Source of the DNA: Romboutsia weinsteinii
GTDB taxonomy: Bacteria > Bacillota > Clostridia > Peptostreptococcales > Peptostreptococcaceae
Reading direction: 5' to 3'
Assembly (NCBI RefSeq): GCF_002250835.2
Contig: NZ_NOJY02000029.1
Location: forward strand, 1-39,837
Length of the DNA: 39,837 nt
In this document: positions 9,195-18,073 of the stretch, in pieces
Numbering within the stretch: the first letter of the stretch is position 1
Layout of the letters: each line of letters starts with the position of its first letter
Notes under the pieces: model-generated
Databases searched by the model: none
What the model saw: only the letters and a program-made list of their open reading frames with translations
What the model was told of the DNA's origin: nothing
Program-made: the position numbers and the translations under genes

Positions 9195-9977
9195 TTATTT
9201 TTGTGTTGGCTTTTCATCTGAATTTTTATTTTCTAAACGATTTATTAATTCAGAAACTGTTACAAATTCATATCCTTTCTCTTTCAATGCAGGTATTATA
9301 ACTTCTAAAGCTTGTATTGTTTGACTTCTTTTTACTCTTACCCTATTATAATCATGAAGTAATATTATATTTCCATTTTCTACCTTGTTGTTTATGGTAT
9401 TAATAATATATCCAACACCAGGATTTGACCAATCCCTTGGGTCTAAGTTAGACCATAAGATTATGTTCATATTTTTTGATTTTATAATATCACACATATT
9501 TTTACTTATTGCTCTGTATGGAGGTCTAAATAACTTCGGTTCTTGTCCTATAACCTTTTTTACTTCCTCCTGGGTTTGACTTATTTCTTTATCTATTTCT
9601 CCATATGCCTTTTTTGCTACATTAATATGAGTAAAAGTATGATTCCCTATTTCATGACCTTCTTCATATTCTCTTTTTATTAATTCTGGATTCCAAGTTA
9701 CATTTTCTCCAACTACAAAGAATGTAGCCTTAACATCATGTTTCTTTAATATATCTAAAACTTGAGGAGTATAATCTTTGTCTGGACCATCATCAAATGT
9801 TAATGCAACAATTTTTTCATCTTCATTACCTCTTTTAATTATAATATCTTCATAATCATTAATAATATCATTTTCAAGATTCATAGCTTGGCTAGTTTTT
9901 TCGTCATATCTACTGAATGAATATATTGCTAAACCTATTAATAACACAGTAAATAGCGTATATGCAACTTTTTTCAT
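9195..9977 (-). CDS. Membrane-anchored polysaccharide deacetylase (NodB domain)
   Basis: Carbohydrate esterase family 4 enzyme, removing acetyl groups from cell-wall glycans such as peptidoglycan; the precise substrate is unknown. An N-terminal hydrophobic segment (about residues 4-22) anchors or exports it. All five CE4 motifs are visible: TFDDGP near residue 61, HTFTH near 118 (zinc ligands with the first Asp), RPPYR near 152, DPRDW near 180 and LLHD near 208. Length 260 resembles the Bacillus PdaA/PdaB-like group, some of which act in sporulation. It is last in a unit with the TraR/DksA-type and DUF5665 genes, 27 bases after the former. Confidence 0.9.
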   Translation of the reverse strand: MKKVAYTLFTVLLIGLAIYSFSRYDEKTSQAMNLENDIINDYEDIIIKRGNEDEKIVALTFDDGPDKDYTPQVLDILKKHDVKATFFVVGENVTWNPELIKREYEEGHEIGNHTFTHINVAKKAYGEIDKEISQTQEEVKKVIGQEPKLFRPPYRAISKNMCDIIKSKNMNIILWSNLDPRDWSNPGVGYIINTINNKVENGNIILLHDYNRVRVKRSQTIQALEVIIPALKEKGYEFVTVSELINRLENKNSDEKPTQK

Positions 9978-10004
9978 ATTAATGCGCCCTCTTTTTAATG
10001 TATT

Positions 10005-10499
10005 TTAATATTCTATAGATCTATCTGTTTTATTCATGTTAGTTAGCTCTCTAAGTACTCCAGAATTAAATCCATCTTGATTATTAATTATATTTGTATC
10101 TGGATGAGTAGTATCAGTTAGCACGCTATCATTATTATTGGCACAATTAGAGCATAAACCAGTTTCTGGTAATATATCTAATCTGTCTTCATCTATTTGT
10201 TCTCTACAGTGATCACATATTCCGTAAGTACCATTTTCTATTTTAGAAAGTGCAACCTCAACATTAAATAATTTTCCTTTTTCATGATTAGTAAGACTAT
10301 TTTGCATATCTTGCATAAATACGTCTGTAGCCATATCAGCAATATGATTATCGTAGCTTGATAACTCTCCTGATGTATATCTCTCACTTGTATGCTCACT
10401 AGTATTTCCAAATACTGTATTATCTTGCATCTCTCCTATTAAACTAGTAAGTTTAGCCTTTTCTTTTAATAACTCATTTTTATATTTATTCGTATCCAT
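10005..10499 (-). CDS. TraR/DksA-type zinc-finger protein (YteA-like)
   Basis: Small protein with an N-terminal helical part and a C-terminal DksA/TraR zinc finger: CDHC near residue 111 and CSNC near 132 form a complete C2-C2 site. The layout, with HTSERYTSGELSSYDNHIADMA before the finger, matches the YteA group of Gram-positive bacteria, of uncertain function; true DksA acts on RNA polymerase. A GTG at 10508 is in frame, but the ribosome site (AGAGGTG) overlaps it and points to the ATG at 10499 (164 residues). It begins 11 bases after the DUF5665 gene. Confidence 0.85.
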   Translation of the reverse strand: MDTNKYKNELLKEKAKLTSLIGEMQDNTVFGNTSEHTSERYTSGELSSYDNHIADMATDVFMQDMQNSLTNHEKGKLFNVEVALSKIENGTYGICDHCREQIDEDRLDILPETGLCSNCANNNDSVLTDTTHPDTNIINNQDGFNSGVLRELTNMNKTDRSIEY

Positions 10500-10510
10500 A
10501 TTTAACACCT

Positions 10511-10894
10511 CTACCTTTTTCTATAATTTTCAACAATATCTAATAGCTTTGCTATGAATTCTCCTATTATAGGCAACTTTATCCAAAAACTAAGCATATA
10601 AAATACAACTGCTGCAAGCATAGTAAACCCTATTGCCTGTCCAAATCCCTTTCCTAGACCTGCCACAAAATTTATTACAAATAGCCTTCTTTTGCTATCA
10701 GTAAGCATCATATATTCTCTTATTCTACTTCTTTCTATTATTAGCATAAGCCTCTCTAAATATCTTTTGATTAAGCCAAGCTCTTTTGAAGTATCATCTG
10801 ATAAATAAATATCATTAAGCATTCTATCTAGCTCTTTCATGCTTATATGTTCTATTTCTTCTATTGGCTCTTTTTTATTTTTTCTATGTTTCAC
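10511..10894 (-). CDS. DUF5665 small membrane protein
   Basis: 127-residue protein of unknown function. A charged N-terminal half (about residues 1-70) is followed by a hydrophobic region with GLGKGFGQAIGFTMLAAVVF, which matches the DUF5665 family of Firmicutes, and a short basic tail. The start is a GTG at 10894 with AAGGAT in front; no ATG fits the frame better. It is the first gene of the unit leading to the zinc-finger protein and the deacetylase. Confidence 0.75.
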   Translation of the reverse strand: MKHRKNKKEPIEEIEHISMKELDRMLNDIYLSDDTSKELGLIKRYLERLMLIIERSRIREYMMLTDSKRRLFVINFVAGLGKGFGQAIGFTMLAAVVFYMLSFWIKLPIIGEFIAKLLDIVENYRKR

Positions 10895-10966
10895 ATTTTC
10901 ACATCCTTTTTATGAAACACAATTACTCGAAATTAGTATGTGAAAAAATCCTTTTAAAAATACAAA

Positions 10967-11018
10967 AAAATAAGACATAAATAAATTATATAAATACAAC
11001 TTATCTATGCCTTATTTT
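10967..11018 (-). terminator. Terminator of the mtnN-trpS unit
   Basis: 18-bp stem with two G-U pairs (10967-10984 with 11001-11018) followed on minus by a T-run, 10 bases past the trpS stop. Confidence 0.8.
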
Positions 11019-11027
11019 TATTTTATC

Positions 11028-12032
11028 TTATAAGAATTTTCTTTCTATTAATCCAACTTTTTTGTATACTTTTCTAAGCGTTTTTCTAGCTTGTCTTTCA
11101 GCTTTGTTAGCACCATTTGCATATACTTGTTCTAGGTAGTCTTTATTTTTAAGAAGATCTATATAGTTTTCTCTTATCGGTTTTAAAGTTTCAACTATAA
11201 CCTCAGCTACATCTTCTTTAAACACTCCGTACCCTTTACCTTCGTACATAGCAACTATATCTTCAGCTTTTTTGTTATCTAGTTGAGAGTATATATCTAT
11301 TAGATTCTTTATACCAGGTTGCTCTTTATCATATTGTACTATTCCTAAAGAATCGGTTACACTTCTTTTTATTTTTCTTCTTATTGCATCATCATCATCT
11401 GATAATAATATAAATGCATTTTCATTTTCGTCTGATTTACTCATTTTCTTAGTAGGTTCTTGTAAACTCATTACTCTTCCTACTTCTTTTGGTATATATC
11501 CATCTGGCACCTTAAATGTAGGTGAGTATCTATTATTAAATCTACTAGCTAAATCACGCGCTAATTCTAAATGTTGCTTTTGGTCTTCTCCAACTGGTAC
11601 TAAGTCTGTTTGATATAAAAGTATATCAGCAGCCATAAGAACCGGGTAAGTAAATAGACCTGCATTTAAGTTTGCTTCACTTTTTTGTGATTTATCTTTA
11701 AATTGAGTCATTCTACTTAGTTCACCCATGTAAGTCATTGTATTTAATATCCACATAAGTTCAGTATGTGCACTTACATGTGATTGTATAAATATAGTAT
11801 TTTTCTCTGGATCTAGACCACAAGCTAAATATTGAGCAAGTATTTCCATAGTATTTGCTCTTAAGTTTTTAGCTTCTTGAGGTACCGTTATCGCATGTAA
11901 ATCAACTATACTATAGTAGCAATCATATTCATCTTGGAATTTAGGGAAATTTCTTAATGCTCCTAAGTAGTTTCCAAGAGTTAGTTTTCCTGAGGGTTGT
12001 ATTCCACTAAATATTACTTTTTTTTCGCTCAT
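11028..12032 (-). CDS. trpS: Tryptophanyl-tRNA synthetase
   Basis: Class I aminoacyl-tRNA synthetase that charges tRNA-Trp. The HIGH-type motif appears as GIQPSGKLTLGNYLGAL (residues 10-26) and the KMSKS loop as KKMSKSDEN (about residue 196). 334 residues matches the bacterial enzyme. The ATG at 12032 has AGGAGG at good spacing, 15 bases after the mtnN stop. Expression should depend on the tryptophan T-box leader upstream of mtnN. Confidence 0.96.
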   Translation of the reverse strand: MSEKKVIFSGIQPSGKLTLGNYLGALRNFPKFQDEYDCYYSIVDLHAITVPQEAKNLRANTMEILAQYLACGLDPEKNTIFIQSHVSAHTELMWILNTMTYMGELSRMTQFKDKSQKSEANLNAGLFTYPVLMAADILLYQTDLVPVGEDQKQHLELARDLASRFNNRYSPTFKVPDGYIPKEVGRVMSLQEPTKKMSKSDENENAFILLSDDDDAIRRKIKRSVTDSLGIVQYDKEQPGIKNLIDIYSQLDNKKAEDIVAMYEGKGYGVFKEDVAEVIVETLKPIRENYIDLLKNKDYLEQVYANGANKAERQARKTLRKVYKKVGLIERKFL

Positions 12033-12047
12033 TTTTATGCCTCCTAA

Positions 12048-12746
12048 TTATATTGACTTTAACATATTTAGAACTATATCCTTAGAGTTCTTAGCAGCTT
12101 CAACTACAAACTCTTCATATGTTACATCTGCACTTCCATCTGCTTTATCAGACATAGCTCTTATTATTACGAAAGGAACATCATTTAAAGTACAAACGTG
12201 AGCTATAGCTGCCCCTTCCATTTCTCCACAGTAAGCATCAAACTCTTTTACTAACTCATCTTTTAATTCTTTAGAACTTATAAATATGTCCCCTGATACT
12301 ACTCTACCTTTAACTACCTTGTTAGACTTAGCTTCTGCTACTGATGAATCATAAGCAGCCTGTATAAGTTTTTCATCAGCTACAAAAGTTGAATTTTCCA
12401 TTCTTGGAACAATACCTTTTTTATATCCAAATACAGTCGCGTCCATATCATGTTGTATTGCATCAGTTGATATTACAATATCTTGAACATCTAAATCATC
12501 ATGTAAAGCTCCTGCAACTCCTGTATTAACTATAGCATTTACTTTAAATTCACTTATTAATATTTGTGCACATAAAGCTGAGTTTACCTTACCTATTCCA
12601 CATCTTACTAATACTATATCTTTTCCCTCTAGAGTTCCTTCATAGAATTTCAAACTAGCTTTTTCTACTGTTTCTTTTATATCCATTAGTTCTACTAATA
12701 TATCTACCTCTTCATCCATTGCTCCAATTATACCTATTCTGTTCAT
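12048..12746 (-). CDS. mtnN: 5'-methylthioadenosine/S-adenosylhomocysteine nucleosidase
   Basis: Cleaves methylthioadenosine and S-adenosylhomocysteine, feeding the methyl cycle and methionine salvage. Family blocks: IGIIGAMDEEVDIL at the N-terminus, VNTGVAGAL near residue 75, GDIFISS near 150, and the substrate-binding CGEMEGAAIAHVC near 172 followed by RAMSDKADGSA, whose Asp is the catalytic acid. 232 residues is normal. The ribosome site AGGAGGT precedes the ATG at 12746. It is the first gene behind a T-box whose specifier is UGG, an unusual partner for a nucleosidase. Confidence 0.95.
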   Translation of the reverse strand: MNRIGIIGAMDEEVDILVELMDIKETVEKASLKFYEGTLEGKDIVLVRCGIGKVNSALCAQILISEFKVNAIVNTGVAGALHDDLDVQDIVISTDAIQHDMDATVFGYKKGIVPRMENSTFVADEKLIQAAYDSSVAEAKSNKVVKGRVVSGDIFISSKELKDELVKEFDAYCGEMEGAAIAHVCTLNDVPFVIIRAMSDKADGSADVTYEEFVVEAAKNSKDIVLNMLKSI

Positions 12747-12784
12747 AATTACCTCCTATATTATAAGTTTAATAATTTTTTGTA

Positions 12785-13060
12785 TTAAAAAATCCGTCCT
12801 AAATTAATAGGACGGATAGATTTTCCGCGGTACCACCTAATTTATATATACTAATAAAACTAAGTATATATCTCTCAATATCTGCTATAACGTGCAGTCA
12901 CGATTTTAGATACTCCATGATAATAATACACCATGTTTCCCTTTATTCCTCAAAGGCCCATTCACTAAGTCTTTCCTATTAAGCTCTCACCATACCTAAT
13001 TCTCTGTAATGAATCTTAACCTAGCTACTTTCCCTTCTCACAGGATTATTTATTCTTTTT
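12785..13060 (-). promoter_or_regulatory. T-box leader, tryptophan specifier (UGG)
   Basis: On minus the leader carries a Stem I with ACAGAGAA and GGTGAGAG, a specifier segment GAATGGGCCTTTGAG (TGG at 12958-12960), the invariant T-box AGGTGGTACCGCGG at 12825-12838, and a terminator (ATCCGTCCT/AGGACGGAT, 12792-12817, then T-run). Uncharged tRNA-Trp is expected to pair with UGG and the T-box and let transcription continue into mtnN-trpS. The specifier was placed by alignment with the ileS leader in this window. Confidence 0.92.
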
Positions 13061-13065
13061 CTAAT

Positions 13066-13094
13066 ATCATATGACTTACTAATACAATTGTCAA
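13066..13094 (-). promoter_or_regulatory. Promoter of the mtnN-trpS T-box leader
   Basis: TTGACA at 13089-13094, 17-base spacer, TATGAT at 13066-13071. Confidence 0.8.
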
Positions 13095-13139
13095 CCCACT
13101 AAGTTGAAAGATTTATATTTTAATTAATAACTTTTTACT

Positions 13140-13355
13140 CTAATACTCTTCATCTTCTACATACTCTAATATATCCCCAGGCTGACAATCTAGTATTTTG
13201 CATATTTCATTTAATGTTGAGAATCTTATTGCTTTCGCCTTATTATTTTTTAGTATTGATAGATTTGCATTTGTTATATCAATCTTTTTAGCAAGCTCAG
13301 TTAAAGACATTTTACGCTTTGCCATCATTACATCTAGATTAACTATAATTGCCAT
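13140..13355 (-). CDS. Small Cro/C1-type DNA-binding protein
   Basis: 71-residue protein that is almost entirely one helix-turn-helix domain (about residues 8-62: SLTELAKKIDITNANLSILKN, split here only for description), of the YozG-like group with the ending CKILDCQPGDILEY. The ATG at 13355 has AAGGAG. It stands alone between the ABC-importer terminator and the T-box promoter and has no obvious terminator of its own, so it could read into the T-box leader. Target unknown. Confidence 0.85.
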   Translation of the reverse strand: MAIIVNLDVMMAKRKMSLTELAKKIDITNANLSILKNNKAKAIRFSTLNEICKILDCQPGDILEYVEDEEY

Positions 13356-13430
13356 ATTTATCTCCTTATATGGTTAAATCATTTTTCATATTTTATTTGT
13401 TATCTAAATAATACCATACTCATAATAAAT

Positions 13431-13474
13431 AAAAAACTACTACAAATCTAAATACTAATAGATTTATAGCAGCT
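13431..13474 (-). terminator. Terminator at the end of the ydj/ynj-like module
   Basis: 16-bp stem with three G-U pairs (13435-13450 with 13459-13474), 8-base loop, followed on minus by six T, directly past the ATPase gene. Confidence 0.8.
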
Positions 13475-13485
13475 ATCTTAATTTA

Positions 13486-14526
13486 TTATGAATATGTATT
13501 TTCCATATTAAAATATATTATACCACTCGACTCTACTATAACCATTACATTATCACCTTTATTAAATAAATTACTAGTGCAACTAGACTTTAGTACGACA
13601 TCATTCACTTCGATATAGTAATATGTTTTTTCTCCAGCATACTTCTTCTTTGTGATAATTCCATTTGCACCTTTTTTGTAACTTTCGGGATATATTTTAA
13701 TGTTTTCTTGAGGTATCATTGCTTCTACATAACCAGATTTATCATTGGGTTTACATTCAGATTCAATAATTTCACTAATAAATTTACCATCTTTAATTAT
13801 ACCATTTATATAATTTCTCTCTCCAAAGATATTAGCCACTGCTTTGCTGTTTGGTCTCTCATATAAGTTGTTAGGTGTATCAAATTGCTTTATTTCTCCG
13901 TCTAACATAACTGCTATTTTATCACTCATCATTAATGCTTCTTCTTTATCATGAGTAACAAGTATAGTTGTTATGTTCAGTTTTTTTTGAAGATCAGAAA
14001 CAAATTCTCTCATTTCATTTCTAAGATTAATATCTAAATTTGAAAAAGGCTCATCTAGTAGTAATATTTTAGGATTAACTGCCAAGGTTCTAGCAATAGC
14101 CACCCTTTGCTTTTGACCTCCAGAAAGCTCCGATGGATATTTATTTTCATATTCAGTCAATTTTACTAACTCTATAAGTTCTCTTACTTTTTTAGCTCGA
14201 ACATCTTTTTTAACTTTCCTCATCTTAAGGCCAAACTCTATATTTTCAAAAACACTCATATGAGGAAATAGTAAATAGTCTTGAAAAACTATACCTACAT
14301 CTCTTTTCCCAGTTGCTATATTATTTACACTCTTATTATCTATAAGTATATCCCCACCATCAATATCTATCATTCCTGATATTAATTTTAAAGTTGTACT
14401 TTTACCACATCCAGATGGACCTAATAAGGATATTATCTGCCCTTCACATATGTCTAAATTTATATTTTTTAATACATTTATATTATTGAAACTTTTAGTC
14501 ACGTTAACTAGTTTAACATCTGACAT
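13486..14526 (-). CDS. ABC importer ATPase (YnjD-like slot)
   Basis: Nucleotide-binding subunit of an ABC importer of the polyamine/iron (PotA/FbpC-like) type. Walker A GPSGCGKST at residues 36-44, Q-loop VFQDYLLFPHM near 81, signature LSGGQKQR near 134, Walker B ILLLDEPFSNLD near 154 and switch histidine in THDKEEA. The C-terminal 110 residues form a TOBE-type regulatory extension, so at 346 residues it is longer than E. coli YnjD (about 217). Last gene of the module, 25 bases after the second permease, good ribosome site AAGGAG. Substrate unknown. Confidence 0.92.
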   Translation of the reverse strand: MSDVKLVNVTKSFNNINVLKNINLDICEGQIISLLGPSGCGKSTTLKLISGMIDIDGGDILIDNKSVNNIATGKRDVGIVFQDYLLFPHMSVFENIEFGLKMRKVKKDVRAKKVRELIELVKLTEYENKYPSELSGGQKQRVAIARTLAVNPKILLLDEPFSNLDINLRNEMREFVSDLQKKLNITTILVTHDKEEALMMSDKIAVMLDGEIKQFDTPNNLYERPNSKAVANIFGERNYINGIIKDGKFISEIIESECKPNDKSGYVEAMIPQENIKIYPESYKKGANGIITKKKYAGEKTYYYIEVNDVVLKSSCTSNLFNKGDNVMVIVESSGIIYFNMENTYS

Positions 14527-14551
14527 AATTTTCTCCTTAATTTTTCTTAAG

Positions 14552-15349
14552 CTATACTAAAAATGAGTTACTGTCACTATTACTATAATATTTTTTTATT
14601 CTATATTCAATAAGTATTAAAACCACTATACTTACTACTAAAAAAGCTATACTATATAAGGATGATATTGTTCTATCCCCACTTTGAATATATGGAAACA
14701 TTATCATTGGATAGGTAATTACACGACCTCCACCTATAAGCATAGTTAAAAAATACTGGCTAAAAGATATTATAAAGCACATGCTACTTGCTCCTATAAT
14801 ACCTGGAAGTATCAATGGTAATGTTATATATTTAAAAGTATTAAATTTACTCGCACCTAACAGCCTAGCTTGAATTTCAAGCTTATCTCCAACTAATTTA
14901 TATACATCCCCTATTATTCTAACAGCATAAGGTATACATGGTAGTAAATTTATAATTATTACCCCTAAAATAGTGTTTGCTATTCCAATTCTTATAAAAG
15001 TAATATGTACACCCATAGCTATAGAAATCATCGGTATGATAAGTGGTGATAGTACTAAAAGTTCAAAAAATTTCTTTCCTTTAAATTCATATAAGGCTAT
15101 GGCTTTAGCCGCAGGAATACTTATAATAACAGTGATTACTACTACTACTACAGATATTAAAATACTATTGGTTAGTACCTTTAAATTTTCAATATTAAAG
15201 ATATATTCTAATCCCCTAAATGATAAACTGCTTGGTAGGAAGTCTGGAAATGGCCAACTAGTCGTAAATGACCAAACAACTAGTATCAAAAGGGGAACAG
15301 TAAAAACTATTAGTATTATGTCTAAGATTAGTCTTTTAATTTTTTTCAT
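14552..15349 (-). CDS. ABC importer permease, second subunit (YnjC-like C-terminal half)
   Basis: Six predicted membrane helices and the ATPase-docking EAA loop (QARLLGASKFNTFKYITLPL, about residues 160-179) identify a permease of the CysW/PotC type. 265 residues. It begins 8 bases after the first permease with ribosome site AGGTG. In E. coli the corresponding YnjC is a single protein of about twice this size; here the two halves are separate genes. Confidence 0.9.
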   Translation of the reverse strand: MKKIKRLILDIILIVFTVPLLILVVWSFTTSWPFPDFLPSSLSFRGLEYIFNIENLKVLTNSILISVVVVVITVIISIPAAKAIALYEFKGKKFFELLVLSPLIIPMISIAMGVHITFIRIGIANTILGVIIINLLPCIPYAVRIIGDVYKLVGDKLEIQARLLGASKFNTFKYITLPLILPGIIGASSMCFIISFSQYFLTMLIGGGRVITYPMIMFPYIQSGDRTISSLYSIAFLVVSIVVLILIEYRIKKYYSNSDSNSFLV

Positions 15350-15357
15350 GTATGCAC

Positions 15358-16218
15358 CTACAATTTATATTTGTACATTTTTTCAAATATTTTATTATAT
15401 ATAATCAATAAGATAAAACTTACACTAGATAGTATAATGTTAATGACCATTGCACTAGACCTTTGTGTTAAGTCTGAGCTTATATAACTCAGGTAAGCGT
15501 GTACAGGCAGCGCTCTTGGAGTACTTGGTCCAATTAAAAATGGTACTTCAAATGATCCAAATGCAAATGTAAATAGTATTATAAATGATGATATTATAGC
15601 TGGCATAGCTAGTGGTAACGTAATATACCTAAAGTTTTGTAATTTATTAGCCCCTAAATTTAAAGCTACCATCTCTAGCTTATCACTAATATTTCTCAGT
15701 ATATTATAAGTTGTAATAGCCATAAACGGTATCCCTTTCCAAATATATACAAGAATAATTCCTATCCCATTTTTATCAGAAACTATATTTATAAATTCTG
15801 ATGAATCGCTGATTATATTTAAATTAAATAGTATCCTTGATACTATTCCAGATTTAGAAAATAAAGAAAACATCAATATAACCACAACTATATGAGGAAT
15901 TATTATAGGCAGATTCAACACTGCATTCCTCAACTTTGAAAACTTATCTTGAGATAATAGATAAGCTAATAGAACACCTATAATAACTGAAACTATAGCT
16001 GAAATTAAAGATGTTTTCAAACTAAAGAGAAGAGACCTTAGAAAAGACGCATCTCCTAAAATCTCTTTGTAATAATCAAAACTAATTTCATTAAGCCCTA
16101 TTTGTTGGAAGTATCCTAAGCTTTGTAATAAGCATGTTACAAGTCCACAACTCATTATACATATAAGTACTATTCCTACTGGTGCAATAAGTATATAAGG
16201 CTTTATTTTATTATTCAC
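15358..16218 (-). CDS. ABC importer permease, first subunit (YnjC-like N-terminal half)
   Basis: Permease with about six membrane helices and an EAA loop (ALNLGANKLQNFRYITLPL, about residues 190-208). The start is a GTG at 16218 that overlaps the end of the binding-protein gene by 8 bases (GTGAATAA), with GAGG inside that gene, so translation is coupled. 286 residues. With the next permease, the binding protein and the ATPase it makes a complete importer. Confidence 0.9.
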   Translation of the reverse strand: MNNKIKPYILIAPVGIVLICIMSCGLVTCLLQSLGYFQQIGLNEISFDYYKEILGDASFLRSLLFSLKTSLISAIVSVIIGVLLAYLLSQDKFSKLRNAVLNLPIIIPHIVVVILMFSLFSKSGIVSRILFNLNIISDSSEFINIVSDKNGIGIILVYIWKGIPFMAITTYNILRNISDKLEMVALNLGANKLQNFRYITLPLAMPAIISSFIILFTFAFGSFEVPFLIGPSTPRALPVHAYLSYISSDLTQRSSAMVINIILSSVSFILLIIYNKIFEKMYKYKL

Positions 16219-17419
16219 TCTCTAATACCTCTTGAGTCCATATCTTTTCTATTATAGGAACCATCCCTGCACTTAGTTCAGGAACTGCATTTTCTATAAC
16301 AATAGATCTTTCACTAAACTTAGATTTTTCATCAGCAGGCACTTTGTTCATATCTAACACTGTAGCATCTCCCCAGTTATTACTATCTGTTTTAGAACCT
16401 TGTGCATCAATACTCATTAAGAAATCTGCTAATACCATAGCACCAGCTTTATTTTGAGAGTTTTGAGCTACAGCTAAAAAATGAGTATTACTTAGATTTC
16501 CACTGTTGAATTCTATTATCTTTGTAGCTTTACTAAATTCTCCACTTTCTATTCTGCCTAAGAATGAATTTGGAGAATATGTCATAGTGAAGTATACTTC
16601 ATTATCAGAATACATGTTGTCTAATTGAGAAGTTGTTGCTGGATAAGTTTTACCTTGATTCCATAAGTAAGGTTTTATTTCATTTAAATAATCCATTGCT
16701 GGTTGTATTGCTTTTTTTACTACCTCTTCATCTTCAGGCAATTCAGCTACATTTTCGTACCCTACTATGTCATATATAACATTCCTTACAAATGCACTAG
16801 ATGTAAAATCCGGAAGCGCTGGGTATGTAAACTTACCTGGGTTTTCTTTAAGTACTTCTAATAAACTTTTTGTATCAGTTATATGTTGCTTTATCTTATC
16901 TGAGTTAACTGCAACTGCAAACTGAGCTTTCCCCCAAGGAGCCTCCATACCATCTACATCAGTCCCAAAATCTGTAGTTACATCATCTGAGTTTCCGTCT
17001 ACATAATTTTGATAGTTAGGTAATTTATCCACAAAAGGTCCAAATAATAAATCATTTTCTTTTGCAGTTTTAAAGTTTTCCCCATTTATCCATATTAAAT
17101 CTATAACACCTTTATCGCTATTAGCTTGTTTTTCAGATATCAATTGATTTAATATCTCATCTATATTCATACCAACTCTTTTTACAGTTATATCATATCT
17201 TTCTTTCATTTGTTTTACTACATAAGAGTCGAACCACTTATTCATTACTTCGTCTCCACCGTATCCATAGAAGTTTACTGTGCTTCCCTTTGCACTTTCT
17301 AAAATTTCTTCATAACTACTTTCTAATACATTTATCTCTTCTGTAGTAGAAGGTTTAGAACACCCTACTAAACTTATAGTAAGTATTATACATAACATAC
17401 TCAAAAGTCTCTTTTTCAT
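16211..17419 (-). CDS. ABC importer substrate-binding lipoprotein (YnjB-like)
   Basis: Extracellular binding protein of an ABC importer. A lipoprotein signal peptide ends at SLVGC (Cys about residue 20). The mature protein has family features such as VNFYGYGGDEVMNKWFDSYV near residue 45, DLIWINGENFKTAKENDLLFG near 110 (shown here only in part as a match to the YnjB group) and MEAPWGKAQFAVAVNSD. A TTG at 17458 is in frame upstream, but AGAGGGAG directly precedes the ATG at 17419, giving 402 residues (YnjB is about 388). It follows the phosphatidyltransferase gene by roughly 50 bases. Ligand unknown; the automatic label of polyamine or iron binding would not be supported by anything seen here. 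Confidence 0.88.
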   Translation of the reverse strand: MKKRLLSMLCIILTISLVGCSKPSTTEEINVLESSYEEILESAKGSTVNFYGYGGDEVMNKWFDSYVVKQMKERYDITVKRVGMNIDEILNQLISEKQANSDKGVIDLIWINGENFKTAKENDLLFGPFVDKLPNYQNYVDGNSDDVTTDFGTDVDGMEAPWGKAQFAVAVNSDKIKQHITDTKSLLEVLKENPGKFTYPALPDFTSSAFVRNVIYDIVGYENVAELPEDEEVVKKAIQPAMDYLNEIKPYLWNQGKTYPATTSQLDNMYSDNEVYFTMTYSPNSFLGRIESGEFSKATKIIEFNSGNLSNTHFLAVAQNSQNKAGAMVLADFLMSIDAQGSKTDSNNWGDATVLDMNKVPADEKSKFSERSIVIENAVPELSAGMVPIIEKIWTQEVLESE

Positions 17420-17473
17420 TTTAATTCTCCCTCTGTCATACAATGTTATTTTGTTCAAACGTAAGATATACGC

Positions 17474-18058
17474 TTAATCCAATATTTTCTTTGCTTCAAA
17501 AAATCTTTGCATAGCAGTAAATAGCACTAATATTGAAAATATATTAGTAATTACTCCCAAGTAATTAGGAAGTAAAATCATAAGTGAAAACATAATAAAC
17601 CCTTCACTTCTCTCTGCTACACCAGCTTGGTAATAAAATGATTTCATTCCTTTTTTCTCCGTTAATGCTCCAACTGTCAAAAATACAGTCATAGATATAA
17701 GTATACTCGCAGTAAGTATTATTAAGTTGAATCTTACATCAACAAACATTAACCCAAGTACTAATATCATACTTAATTCAACCACTCTATCTGAAACAAT
17801 ATCTAATAAAGTACCAAATGAAGAAGATGTATTACTTCTTCTAGCCATCGCTCCATCTACTGCATCTAAATATCCTGATAACCACAGTACAATTACTGCA
17901 ACTATATTCATATCAAAATATATAAATATTGAAGTAGATATCCCAAGTAATAGCGCTAATAAAGTAACATTATTAGGTGTTAACTTTAGCTTTAATAAAA
18001 ACTTAGCTCCACACTCTATTACCGGATTTACATATTTTCTAGCATGTGTATCTAACAT
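17474..18058 (-). CDS. CDP-alcohol phosphatidyltransferase (YnjF-like)
   Basis: Integral membrane enzyme that transfers a phosphatidyl (or similar) group from a CDP-linked lipid to an alcohol. The family signature is complete: DAVDGAMAR, then GTLLDIVSD, i.e. D-x2-D-G-x2-A-R-x8-G-x3-D-x3-D at about residues 65-90. About five or six membrane helices; 194 residues, close to E. coli YnjF (206). It lies 15 bases after a TVP38 gene with ribosome site AGGAGG. The alcohol acceptor is unknown; its place in an importer/rhodanese module argues against a simple housekeeping PgsA role. Confidence 0.88.
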   Translation of the reverse strand: MLDTHARKYVNPVIECGAKFLLKLKLTPNNVTLLALLLGISTSIFIYFDMNIVAVIVLWLSGYLDAVDGAMARRSNTSSSFGTLLDIVSDRVVELSMILVLGLMFVDVRFNLIILTASILISMTVFLTVGALTEKKGMKSFYYQAGVAERSEGFIMFSLMILLPNYLGVITNIFSILVLFTAMQRFFEAKKILD

Positions 18059-18073
18059 TTATGCCTCCTAAAT

